DNA of 13,006 bases from Planctomycetota bacterium (lineage in GTDB: Bacteria > Planctomycetota > PLA2): positions 1 to 13,006 of the forward strand of contig JAKLKT010000028.1 of assembly GCA_023150495.1 (NCBI GenBank), in the 5' to 3' direction. The number at the start of each line of letters is the position of its first letter. Position 1 is the stretch's first letter. The position numbers and the translations under genes are program-made. Shown here piece by piece: positions 1 to 7,233 of the stretch. The notes below the pieces were generated by a model. It searched no databases, had not been told where the DNA came from, and saw only the letters and a list, made by a program, of their open reading frames with translations.

Positions 1-60
1 CCGTGGGCGCCGCCGTGGCCGGCGTCGTGCCCGTGGGCGCCGCCGTGGCCGGGATCGTGT
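1..60. repeat. Two tandem copies of a 30-bp unit inside the His-rich coding region
   Basis: Bases 1-30 and 31-60 match at 27 of 30 positions, differing at unit positions 23, 24 and 30. In the minus-strand reading frame each unit encodes a ten-residue block of His, Asp, Gly and Ala. The unit is a multiple of three, so copy-number change would keep the frame. More copies may lie to the left of the window. Confidence 0.8.
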
Positions 61-77
61 GCGTGGGGGTCGCTCAT
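1..77 (-). CDS. His-rich protein, N-terminal fragment (cut by window edge)
   Basis: Only the first 25 codons are visible. They start with ATG at 77 and read MSDPHAHDPGHGG followed by more His/Gly/Ala/Asp residues, with seven His in 25 positions. The start lies two bases after the stop of the upstream lipoprotein gene (TGA-AC-ATG), so it is the last visible member of the respiratory operon and is probably translated by coupling, since no clear Shine-Dalgarno is seen. Short His/Asp/Gly-rich N-termini of this sort are common on terminal-oxidase small subunits (subunit III or IV types) and on metal-handling proteins. An oxidase subunit fits the neighbourhood, but nothing in the visible part proves it. 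The His run could bind copper or other metals. The body of the protein lies outside the window. Confidence 0.6.
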   Translation of the reverse strand, partial: MSDPHAHDPGHGGAHGHDAGHGGAH

Positions 78-79
78 GT

Positions 80-889
80 TCAGCGTGTGAGGACGAAATC
101 GACCGTCACGGTCCCGCCCGCCGGCACCGTGACCTCCTTGAAGTCCTGCGGCCTCTCCCCGAGCTTCTCCTGCCACGCGGCGAGGAGGTACTTGCCGGGG
201 GGCACGTTCTCGATCGTGAAGCTCCCGTCCTCCGCCGTCACGTCGTGGAAGGGGTGCGGAAGCACGGCGAACCACGCCTCCATCCAGCTGTGCACGTCGC
301 AGTAGACGCGCTGCGCCACCTCCTGTTTCCGGAAGATGACCGGGTCGAGCTGGGCGGGACGCGACATCGACTGGTTGATCTCGCCGCCGGGGACGGCCGG
401 GCCCGTCATGTGCACGTTGTGGAGCGTGTTGTCGCTGCTCTTGATGAGGAGCGGCTGGCCGATCTGGATCACGGCCACGTGGGGGATGTACTGGCACTTG
501 ACCTGGTCGAGGACGACCGGCTCCGTGGGCGTCTCGTACTTGCCCCCCGAGGCCCCCTCCTTGATGTACACGACGACGTTCCCGAGCGCCCCTTCCGCGC
601 CGAGGTTGAACCACTCGCTGTAGAGCCCCTCGGCATGGCCCGCGACGCAGAACCCGTCCGCGGTCGTGATGTCGAGCTTCTTCCTCGCCCACGCCTCGCC
701 ATCGAAGCGCACCCTGCCGGCGATCTTCCCCGGCGCGCCGCTCCCGGACGGCCCGTAGTTGCCGCCCCCGGAGCCCCCCGCGTAGATGGGACCGATGTCC
801 TTCGCGACGAGGAGGTCGTCGTCGCCGCCGCACGCGGCGAGGAGCAGGAGCGGGATCAGACCGCGATGTAGGAGTCGGGATCGTCCCAT
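80..889 (-). CDS. Lipoprotein with cupredoxin-like core and carboxypeptidase-regulatory-like C-terminus
   Basis: This is a 269-residue exported protein. The start chosen is ATG at 889: a GGAG lies eight bases upstream, and the first 20 residues form a lipoprotein signal (MGRS, hydrophobic LIPLLLLAAC, lipobox Cys20). A Gly/Ser-rich linker follows (residues 38-54). The middle part has C81, C132, the segment NTLHNVHM (H157, H160) and YCDVHSWM (C197, H200, M203). These resemble the copper ligands of type 1 blue-copper folds, although the CxxHxxM spacing is not the plastocyanin one. Residues 218-266 (AEDGSFTIENVPPGKYLLAA onwards) match the carboxypeptidase-regulatory/SpaA-like beta-sandwich pattern. 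It should sit on the outer face of the cytoplasmic membrane or on the outer membrane. It begins 34 bases inside the Rieske gene and ends two bases before the His-rich gene. A role as electron-transfer partner or assembly factor of the cytochrome complex is inferred from context only. Confidence 0.85.
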   Translation of the reverse strand: MGRSRLLHRGLIPLLLLAACGGDDDLLVAKDIGPIYAGGSGGGNYGPSGSGAPGKIAGRVRFDGEAWARKKLDITTADGFCVAGHAEGLYSEWFNLGAEGALGNVVVYIKEGASGGKYETPTEPVVLDQVKCQYIPHVAVIQIGQPLLIKSSDNTLHNVHMTGPAVPGGEINQSMSRPAQLDPVIFRKQEVAQRVYCDVHSWMEAWFAVLPHPFHDVTAEDGSFTIENVPPGKYLLAAWQEKLGERPQDFKEVTVPAGGTVTVDFVLTR

Positions 890-1539
890 TCGCCTTTCTC
901 CTGCTGGTACTTCTTCGTCTTGTCCACGACGACGCTGCCGTCGTCGCCCACGAAGATCTTGAACCGCTCGAGCGGCCGCGGCGCGGGCCCCTCGAAGTTG
1001 ATGCCGTTCGGGTAGAAGCCCGAGCCGTGGCACGGGCACTTGAACTTCTGGTCCGCCTCGAGCCAGTTGGGCGTGCAACCGAGGTGCGTGCAGACCGTCG
1101 AGAGCGCGTAGAGGATCTGCCTGCCGTTGTATTCCTGGTTGCAGATCCACACCTGGTTCGACTTCTTGAACGCCTCGCTCACGCTGGCCGGGAGGTACTC
1201 CTCGGGGGGGCCGATCCGGAACACCTGGGCGGGATCGAAGGGGGCCCGGGGGAAGAGATACGAGACGAGCATCGCCGTCTCGGTCAGCGTGGCGAAGCCG
1301 AAGAGCCCCCAGCCCGCGGCCATCCACATCGCCTCGCGGCGGCTCGCGAGGTCCGGGGCCTCGAAGGGCTTCTCGCCCTCCGCCATGGGGTCGATCGCCA
1401 TCTGCTCCTTCGTGCCCTTCTTGACCGCGGGCACGCCGGTGCGCAGGCCGAGCCGCGAGTCCGTCACGTGCGGCTTCGGCTCCGCCGCCTCCGGCTCCTT
1501 GGCGCGGGGCTTCCCGGAGGGTTTCGTCTCTTCCGACAC
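856..1539 (-). CDS. Rieske 2Fe-2S iron-sulfur protein of the cytochrome b complex
   Basis: This 227-residue protein is the one-electron acceptor from quinol at the Qo site. It carries both Rieske boxes: CTHLGC (C150, H152, C155) and CPCHGSGF (C168, C170, H171). C150, H152, C168 and H171 are the expected cluster ligands, and C155-C170 the expected disulfide. A single hydrophobic segment at about residues 71-95 anchors it. The roughly 70 residues before it are rich in Lys, Glu and Pro, an unusually long cytoplasmic tail. The start is GTG at 1539, which shares one base with the stop of the octaheme cytochrome gene (TAGTG) and has a GAGGAGG seven bases upstream. The extra open frame further upstream overlaps the cytochrome gene out of frame and is not real. 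The C-terminus overlaps the lipoprotein gene by 34 bases. The gene follows, rather than precedes, the cytochrome genes, unlike petA/petC-first layouts. Confidence 0.97.
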   Translation of the reverse strand: MSEETKPSGKPRAKEPEAAEPKPHVTDSRLGLRTGVPAVKKGTKEQMAIDPMAEGEKPFEAPDLASRREAMWMAAGWGLFGFATLTETAMLVSYLFPRAPFDPAQVFRIGPPEEYLPASVSEAFKKSNQVWICNQEYNGRQILYALSTVCTHLGCTPNWLEADQKFKCPCHGSGFYPNGINFEGPAPRPLERFKIFVGDDGSVVVDKTKKYQQEKGEWDDPDSYIAV

Positions 1540-4500
1540 TAGCGGTCCTCCTCGCGGTAGTGGTGGCGGATGAAGTCGCGCAGCGCGCGGATCTGCTCCT
1601 CGGCGTTCCCGCCGAGGAACTGCCCGTCCTGCGCCCGCGGGTTGCCCTTCGAGTCGACGAAGAACACCGGCATCGCGGTGCCGGGCTGCAGTTTCAACGG
1701 CCCCCACAGCCAGTCCACGATCCACGTGTCGCGGAGGCGGCCCGCGCGGGTGTGCCGGAAGTCCGGCGCCGCGTTGTCGATCGGGGCCTGCGCGCTGTGG
1801 CAGGACTTGCACTGGTACTCCTGGAACATGAACCGCGTCTCCTCGATGCGGTTCCTCGCGTCGGCGGGGGACTTCTTCTGCCGGTCCACGAGATCCGTCA
1901 GCTCGAGCCTCCTCGCCGCGGCGTACTCGCTGCCCGGCCCGACGAGACTGTCGGGCTCACCGCTCTCGAAATCCGCGGGCATCCCCGAAAGCGCGCTGAA
2001 GTAGCGCACGAGCGCCCGCGCCTCCTCGTCGGAGAAGTGGAACGTCGGCATCCGGACCGAGAACCACGGCCGGACCTTGTCCGAGTTGGCCACGCCCGGG
2101 ACCGTGACGAACGCGGGGTCCTTCAGGAAGTGGAAGAGCCAGAGCGGCTGCGTCTTCCGCCCCTGGCCCTTGAGGTCCGGCGGCCGCCACTTGCTCTTGG
2201 CGATCGCGGGCCAGATATCGCCGCCCTCGCCCTCGATGACGTGGCAGCCCTGGCAGTTGTAGCGCGCGACGATCTCGCGGCCGCGGATGATGTCGGCCTC
2301 GCGCTGGTCGGGGTGGAAGATCGACGCCGGGGGCACCGGGTCGCTCGTGAGCGCGATGAGGAACGTCGCGAGGTCCTTCGCCTCCTCCGGCCGGAAGCCG
2401 AAGCGCGGCATCTTGAGCCGGTCGAAGGGGCGGTCCGCGCGCGGCATGCCGACGTCGTAGATGCGCGGGTTCATCATCTTCGCGTAGGCGAAGGCGAACC
2501 GCGTCTTCTCGATCGGCGCGTGGTTGAACTCGAGGCGGTCGATCAGCTTGCTGCCCCAGTCGGAGAGCTCGGTTCCGATCGGGGTCGCGTCCTTGTAGGC
2601 CTCGATCTCGTGGCAGCCGAAGCAGCCGTAGTGCTTGAAGAGCTTCTTCCCGACGTAGAGGACGCGCTCGCGCGGCGTCCAGCGGTTCACGATCGCGACC
2701 GCCGCCTCGGTGCTCTCCTTCTGCTCCGCGACCTTGAGCTCTCTGGCGATGCGGTCGAGCACGCCCTGGTCGAACGGGACGCCCGGCAGCGCCTCGAAGG
2801 CGGCATGGCGCTTCGTCATCAGGAACGCGGCGATGTCGAGCGCCTCCTGGTCGGTGAGGCGCAGGTCGGGCATGCTCGTGTCGTGCCAGTAGCCGCGCGG
2901 GTTCTTGAGCCAGGCCACGAGCCACTCCGGCGTGACCTTGCTCGCGATGCCCGCGAGGTTCGGCCCGTGCCGGCGGCTCATGCGGTGCTTCCAGCCCGTC
3001 GGCCGGCCGCTCGCCTTGTCGAAGGAGTCGGCGACCTGGCCGGCGTCGTGCCTGAGGTCCGCGGTGTCGATCTCGATGTCGTGGCACGCGATGCACGCCT
3101 TCGCGCGGTTCTCGCTCGCCTGCCCGTCGGCGGTCACGTACTGCTCGCCGCGCTTCGGGTCGCCCTTCGAGAGGTCGACGGCCGGGTAGGCCTGCGCGCG
3201 GGGGCCGCTCTCGTCCCAGATCCACTCGACGATCGAGTAGATCTCGGCGTTCGCCCAGGCATCGCCGCTCACGTCGTCGAAGGTGCCGGTGTCGGCGAAG
3301 CGGTAGCGGAAATCGTGCGAGCTGTTCGAGAGGCCGAAGAAGCGCGGCATGCGCGTGTCGGGGCGGAAGTCCTTCGGGTTCCGCACCCAGCGCAGGCCCC
3401 ACTCCTTCGATGCCTTCGTGCCGATCCCGTCGAGCGGCGGGCCGACCTTCGTCCGCACGCCCTTCATGAAGGGGTAGATCGCGGGATCGATCTTGTGGCA
3501 GCCGTAGCAGCCGAACTGCACGAAGTCGCGGAAGCCCTTCTCGAGCCCCTCGGGCCGGTAGCTGTCGGGCTCCGCCGGGATGAGCATCCGGCTCGGCTCG
3601 TCCAGGTCGGGGTTCGCCTCGGCGCTCTGGTCCTCGTACTCCGTGAGGTCGGGCGCGCCCGCGAGCGGCTTCCCGAAGCGGACGCCCTCGTACTCGGGCT
3701 TCGCGGTCCGATAGAGCCCCTCGCGGTGGCACTTGAGGCACGAGGCCTGGACGAGCTGCTTCGGGAACTGCGGCCAGTGCCAGTAGTGGAGCTTCGTCTC
3801 GGTGCGGTCGTACTCGTGCTCCCACCGCTTGCCGGTGGCGTCATCGGTCACGTAGCCCACGTGCACGTCGGAGCCGCCCGCGCCCGCGCTCTCGGGCGGC
3901 GCGCCCTTGGCCATCGCCGCCTCGAGCGTCTGGCCGGCGGAGAGCGGGATGTGGTAGCCCTCCTTGTGCGCGCGCTCGTCGGTCATCCAGTCGCTGACCT
4001 GGACGAGGTCCGGCGTGTGGAAGGCGTAGCCGAAGTCGGTCGACCAGCCGCGGCCCTGGTGGCAGGTCGAGCAGCCGAACTTCTCGTAGGAGTGCGGGGA
4101 GCTCCCCCCCACCATGTCCTTGAAGTGCGGGTGCGTGCGCCAGTGCCCCTTCATCTCGGAGAGGGCATGGTGATAGTAGTCCGCGATCCGCTTGCCCTTC
4201 GGGTCCTGCCTCCAGAGGCCCGTCTCCTCGTCGCGCAGGTACCTCTTCCAGACCTTCTTCTTCGTCTCGTCGAGCGCGATCTCGAGGTAGTCCTCGTCCG
4301 CGATCTCGAAGAGGAGCGTGAGCGTCTCCTTGTGGAGGCGCGCCTTCCGGAGCAGGTCCAGCTCGCGCTTGAACGGGTCGCTCGCGGCGGGCTTCTCCGG
4401 GTCGATCGAGTCGAGGATCGCGAAGACGAAGCGGTAGACCCCCTCCTCGAACGCCTTCGGGTCCTTGGTCTCGTCGACCGCCTCGATCGGCCAGCGCTTC

Positions 4501-5306
4501 GCGTCGTAGCCGACCTCGGTCGAGAGGATGTGGCACGTGGCGCACCGGTCGACCTTCTTCGGCGTCGAGAACTCGTAGTTGTCGACGAGGTCGTGGAGCA
4601 CGATCTGCTTCACGTTGACCGGCGCGGCGAGGAAGTCGAGGAGCGGGATCTCGCGCAGCGGGCTATAGCCCCTCTTCTTCTCGATGTTGCCCTGCACGAT
4701 GTCGAGCCGCTTCACCGCGGGGTTCTTCCGCATCTCCGCGTGGACGGCATCGACCTCGGCCTCGAGCGCCTTCCTCTTCTCGAGGAGCACGCGCCTGTTC
4801 GCGTCGGCCATCTGCCACGCGTCGCGCAGGCGCGCCTCGCGGTCCCAGTCCTCGCGGAACCGCTTCTGCCAGTCGGAGAGGTCCGCCTTCGTCGGCGCCT
4901 CGCGCACCCAGTAGTCGGCCTCCGTCGTGTACTGCTTCTGCTCCTTGTACTCCATGTCGCCGAGGTAGGCGGCGCCGTCGGCGGACCCGAGCTCCTTGTC
5001 GATCGCCGCGATCTCGGCCTTGCGCGCCTCCACCTTCGCTTGCGCCTCCGCGAGCGCCTTCGCGTACGTCTCGCGATCCTCCTGCGAGAGGCTCTCGAGC
5101 ACCGCGCGCTCCACGGAGAAGCGCCGCGCCTCCCAGCGGAGCTCCTCCCGCTGGTCGTCCTTCCACGGCCGGTCGAAGTCGTCCCAGATCCACCACGTGA
5201 TCCCGACGACGAGCGCGAGCGACGAGAAGGTGAACAGCCGGATCAGGAGCTTCCGGTCGTAGAGGTACCCCGGGTCGTTGTAGATCGAGGAGGGGCGCTT
5301 CGTCAC
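1539..5306 (-). CDS. Membrane-anchored octaheme c-type cytochrome of the b6f-like complex
   Basis: This 1255-residue protein has eight CxxCH heme c motifs, with first Cys at 255, 412, 523, 600, 738, 895, 1018 and 1166. A hydrophobic segment at residues 21-41 is probably an uncleaved N-terminal anchor. Residues 50-215 are charged and Glu/Lys/Ala-rich, probably coiled coil. Hemes 4-8 sit in class I-like cytochrome c repeats, each followed by a Met-Pro axial-ligand candidate (M653, M812, M954 or M966, M1086, M1212). Hemes 1-3 (residues 255-600) have no Met-Pro after them and are in a His-rich stretch, so bis-His or other ligation is likely. It replaces the small cytochrome f/c1 of ordinary complexes and should carry electrons from the Rieske protein to a periplasmic acceptor. 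The start is GTG at 5306 with GAGGA seven bases upstream, ten bases after the preceding gene. Multiheme c subunits in Rieske/cytochrome b operons are known from Planctomycetes; the exact family is not identified here. Confidence 0.95.
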   Translation of the reverse strand: MTKRPSSIYNDPGYLYDRKLLIRLFTFSSLALVVGITWWIWDDFDRPWKDDQREELRWEARRFSVERAVLESLSQEDRETYAKALAEAQAKVEARKAEIAAIDKELGSADGAAYLGDMEYKEQKQYTTEADYWVREAPTKADLSDWQKRFREDWDREARLRDAWQMADANRRVLLEKRKALEAEVDAVHAEMRKNPAVKRLDIVQGNIEKKRGYSPLREIPLLDFLAAPVNVKQIVLHDLVDNYEFSTPKKVDRCATCHILSTEVGYDAKRWPIEAVDETKDPKAFEEGVYRFVFAILDSIDPEKPAASDPFKRELDLLRKARLHKETLTLLFEIADEDYLEIALDETKKKVWKRYLRDEETGLWRQDPKGKRIADYYHHALSEMKGHWRTHPHFKDMVGGSSPHSYEKFGCSTCHQGRGWSTDFGYAFHTPDLVQVSDWMTDERAHKEGYHIPLSAGQTLEAAMAKGAPPESAGAGGSDVHVGYVTDDATGKRWEHEYDRTETKLHYWHWPQFPKQLVQASCLKCHREGLYRTAKPEYEGVRFGKPLAGAPDLTEYEDQSAEANPDLDEPSRMLIPAEPDSYRPEGLEKGFRDFVQFGCYGCHKIDPAIYPFMKGVRTKVGPPLDGIGTKASKEWGLRWVRNPKDFRPDTRMPRFFGLSNSSHDFRYRFADTGTFDDVSGDAWANAEIYSIVEWIWDESGPRAQAYPAVDLSKGDPKRGEQYVTADGQASENRAKACIACHDIEIDTADLRHDAGQVADSFDKASGRPTGWKHRMSRRHGPNLAGIASKVTPEWLVAWLKNPRGYWHDTSMPDLRLTDQEALDIAAFLMTKRHAAFEALPGVPFDQGVLDRIARELKVAEQKESTEAAVAIVNRWTPRERVLYVGKKLFKHYGCFGCHEIEAYKDATPIGTELSDWGSKLIDRLEFNHAPIEKTRFAFAYAKMMNPRIYDVGMPRADRPFDRLKMPRFGFRPEEAKDLATFLIALTSDPVPPASIFHPDQREADIIRGREIVARYNCQGCHVIEGEGGDIWPAIAKSKWRPPDLKGQGRKTQPLWLFHFLKDPAFVTVPGVANSDKVRPWFSVRMPTFHFSDEEARALVRYFSALSGMPADFESGEPDSLVGPGSEYAAARRLELTDLVDRQKKSPADARNRIEETRFMFQEYQCKSCHSAQAPIDNAAPDFRHTRAGRLRDTWIVDWLWGPLKLQPGTAMPVFFVDSKGNPRAQDGQFLGGNAEEQIRALRDFIRHHYREEDR
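1547..1553 (-). promoter_or_regulatory. Ribosome binding site for the Rieske gene
   Basis: The minus strand reads GAGGAGG ending seven bases before the GTG at 1539. It lies inside the last codons of the upstream cytochrome gene. It decides the GTG start over longer open-frame alternatives. Confidence 0.8.
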
Positions 5307-5313
5307 GGCTCTT

Positions 5314-5318
5314 TCCTC
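5314..5318 (-). promoter_or_regulatory. Ribosome binding site for the octaheme cytochrome gene
   Basis: The minus strand reads TGAGGAAAGAGCC before the GTG at 5306. GAGGA overlaps the TGA stop of the upstream cytochrome b gene, with seven bases to the start. It supports the GTG start and translational coupling. Confidence 0.75.
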
Positions 5319-6411
5319 AGATGTTGATGAAGTACTCGGGGATGTAGATCACGTACTTCAGGTTGATCAGCCACCGCCCGAGCATCTTGATCGGCATCGA
5401 GATCATGAAGAGCATGAGGACGGCGACCACGGAGAAGCGGACGATGTCGAGCTTCTTGAAGAGGTCCTTCAGGACCGTCTTCGCGAGGATGAGCGGCCCG
5501 AGGAGCATGAAGGCGCCCGCCATGAGGAGCCCCGGCGCCTCGCGGACGTACCACTCCTTGGGCATGCCCTGCTTGAGCATCTTCACCCAGAAGATCTCCG
5601 AGATGTTGATGTTCTTCAGGGGCTGCTGGAAGTGCGGGTCCCACTTGTCGTAGGGCCCGAAGAAGTTCCAGTTCGCGCCGCGCAGGAAGGTGCCGATCGT
5701 GATCAGGACGACCCAGAAGATGATGAAGCCGAAGAGGTAGACGGTGATCGCGAACCTCCGCTCCGACAGCGTGTAGTAGCCGGAGCCCTTCGGGTTCGTG
5801 TCCACGTACGGGATCGCCATCAACCCGACGATGATGAGCGTCGGGAGCAGCACGCCCGCGTACCACGGGTCGAAGTAGACGAGCATCTCCTGGAGCCCGA
5901 GGAAGTACCACGGCGCCTTGGAGGGGTTCGGGGTGAGCGCCGCGGAGGCCGGCTCCTCGAGCGGCGCGCGGATGAAGATCGCCCAGAACACGAGCACCGC
6001 GCTCACGAGCACGAGGCAGATGAGCTCGATCATCACGAGGTCGGGCCAGACGAGCACGGTCTCGCGCTTCATCCGCGCCTCGAGCGGCGGCTCGCCCCGC
6101 TCGGCCGCCTCGTCGTTGATCGCCGCGCGCCGGAGCGAGAGCCAGAGGAAGAAGAGGAGGCCGAACAGCAGCAGGACGATCGGCACGTTGTCCGGCTTCA
6201 GGATGTTCTTCTTGAAGTTCGGGTCGAAGCAGCTCACGACGAGCAGCCCGGCGAGCACGAGGCCGATCGCCGCGGCGATCTTCGGCTTCGTGACGGTCCG
6301 GTAGTACTTGAGCGTGAGGATGAGCGCGACCGACGAGGCCGGCAGCAGGATGTGCGGCTTGGCGACGAAGGTCATCACCGGCTTGAGGATGTACTCGAAG
6401 AGCGTGTTCAT
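5317..6411 (-). CDS. Cytochrome b C-terminal half (subunit IV-like) with extra helices
   Basis: This 364-residue integral membrane protein supplies the C-terminal part of the split cytochrome b and one wall of the quinol oxidation site. The Qo motif is at residues 162-175 (NPSKAPWYFLGLQE), where b6f and bc1 proteins usually have PEWY. Following segments (DPWYAGVLLP, then VGLMAIPYVD) match the subunit IV helix after the ef loop. Hydrophobic segments appear at about 46-62, 75-93, 126-147, 180-200, 222-242, 293-310 and 325-345, plus a weaker one near 20-35. It is therefore roughly twice as long as plant or cyanobacterial subunit IV, with added helices at both ends. The start is ATG at 6411, one base after the stop of the cytochrome b6-like gene (TAAGATG). 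No clear Shine-Dalgarno is seen, so coupling is likely. A petD-like role is clear; the function of the extra helices is unknown. Confidence 0.93.
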   Translation of the reverse strand: MNTLFEYILKPVMTFVAKPHILLPASSVALILTLKYYRTVTKPKIAAAIGLVLAGLLVVSCFDPNFKKNILKPDNVPIVLLLFGLLFFLWLSLRRAAINDEAAERGEPPLEARMKRETVLVWPDLVMIELICLVLVSAVLVFWAIFIRAPLEEPASAALTPNPSKAPWYFLGLQEMLVYFDPWYAGVLLPTLIIVGLMAIPYVDTNPKGSGYYTLSERRFAITVYLFGFIIFWVVLITIGTFLRGANWNFFGPYDKWDPHFQQPLKNINISEIFWVKMLKQGMPKEWYVREAPGLLMAGAFMLLGPLILAKTVLKDLFKKLDIVRFSVVAVLMLFMISMPIKMLGRWLINLKYVIYIPEYFINI

Positions 6412-6412
6412 C

Positions 6413-7225
6413 TTAGAGCGGCCCCGAGATCCCGCCGTCCTTGCGGACGCGCCAGAAGTGCACGGCCATGAGCATCACCGCGATGACCGGGATGAACACG
6501 CAGTGGAGCACGTAGAAGCGCAGGAGCGCGTTCTCGCCCACGAACCGCCCGCCGAGCAGCGCGAAGCGCACGTCCGACCCGGCGGTCACGAGGTGGTTGC
6601 CGTCGAGCGTCAGGAGCGAGGCGCCGGGGCCCTCGTGGCCGAGGAGCGGCGTCGCGCGCGCCATGTTCGAGCCGACCGTGATCGCCCAGATCGCGAGCTG
6701 GTCCCACGGCAGGAGGTAGCCGGTGAACGAGAGCAGCAGCGTGAGCAGCAGGAGAACGACGCCGACGACCCAGTTGAACTCGCGCGGCGGCTTGTAGGAC
6801 CCCGTCATGAAGACGCGGAACATGTGGAGCCACACGGTCAGGACCATCGCGTGCGCGCCCCACCGGTGCAGCTCGCGCATGAGGCCGAGCGGGATCGTCT
6901 CGCGCAGCTCCTGGATGTCGTTGTAGGCGCTGTAGGCGACCGGGCGGTAGTAGAACATCAGGAGGATGCCCGTCACCGCCTCCACGAGGAAGAGGAAGAA
7001 GGTGACTCCGCCCATGCACCACGTGAACGAGAGCGCGATGCCGCTCTTCCGCACCCGCACCGGGTGGAGGTGCAGGAAGACGTTGCTCAAGACCGCGAGC
7101 GCGCGGTTGCGCTGCGTGTCCGGGTACCCGTGCCGGAAGATCGACTTCCACACCTGGGTGTCGCGCACCTTGGCGAGGAGGCCGGGCTTCTTCTGCGGGG
7201 GGGTCGGGGGGACCGTCGTGGCCAT
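6413..7225 (-). CDS. Cytochrome b6-type N-terminal cytochrome b subunit
   Basis: This 270-residue diheme membrane protein of a split (b6f-like) cytochrome b complex moves electrons across the membrane between the Qo and Qi sites. Heme ligands are visible: H120 (RELHRWGAH) and H134 (WLHMFR) in one pair of positions, H241 (YVLHC) and H256 (AVHFWR) in the other. The 14-residue gap between H241 and H256 is the b6 type; mitochondrial-type cytochrome b has 13. C70 lies in WCMGGVTFF, which lines up with the Cys that binds heme cn in cytochrome b6. FYYRPVAYSAYNDIQ and LPWDQLAIWAITV are also b6-like. The start is ATG at 7225, eight bases after the upstream stop, with GGAG 11 bases before it. The longer open frame upstream overlaps the HEAT gene and is discarded. 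Confidence 0.95.
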   Translation of the reverse strand: MATTVPPTPPQKKPGLLAKVRDTQVWKSIFRHGYPDTQRNRALAVLSNVFLHLHPVRVRKSGIALSFTWCMGGVTFFLFLVEAVTGILLMFYYRPVAYSAYNDIQELRETIPLGLMRELHRWGAHAMVLTVWLHMFRVFMTGSYKPPREFNWVVGVVLLLLTLLLSFTGYLLPWDQLAIWAITVGSNMARATPLLGHEGPGASLLTLDGNHLVTAGSDVRFALLGGRFVGENALLRFYVLHCVFIPVIAVMLMAVHFWRVRKDGGISGPL

Positions 7226-7233
7226 CTGTCGGT

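Noticed and set aside
890..1327. Upstream extension of the lipoprotein reading frame
   Set aside because: It overlaps the Rieske gene out of frame. A clear lipoprotein signal with its own Shine-Dalgarno begins at 889.
1540..1812. Upstream extension of the Rieske reading frame
   Set aside because: It runs within the 3' end of the octaheme gene in another frame. The GTG at 1539 has a strong ribosome binding site.
1560..5327. A 1255-codon open frame on the plus strand opposite the octaheme cytochrome gene
   Set aside because: It is a GC-driven mirror of the real gene. Its translation is dominated by Arg, Leu, Val and Glu, with no domain pattern, while the minus frame has eight heme motifs.
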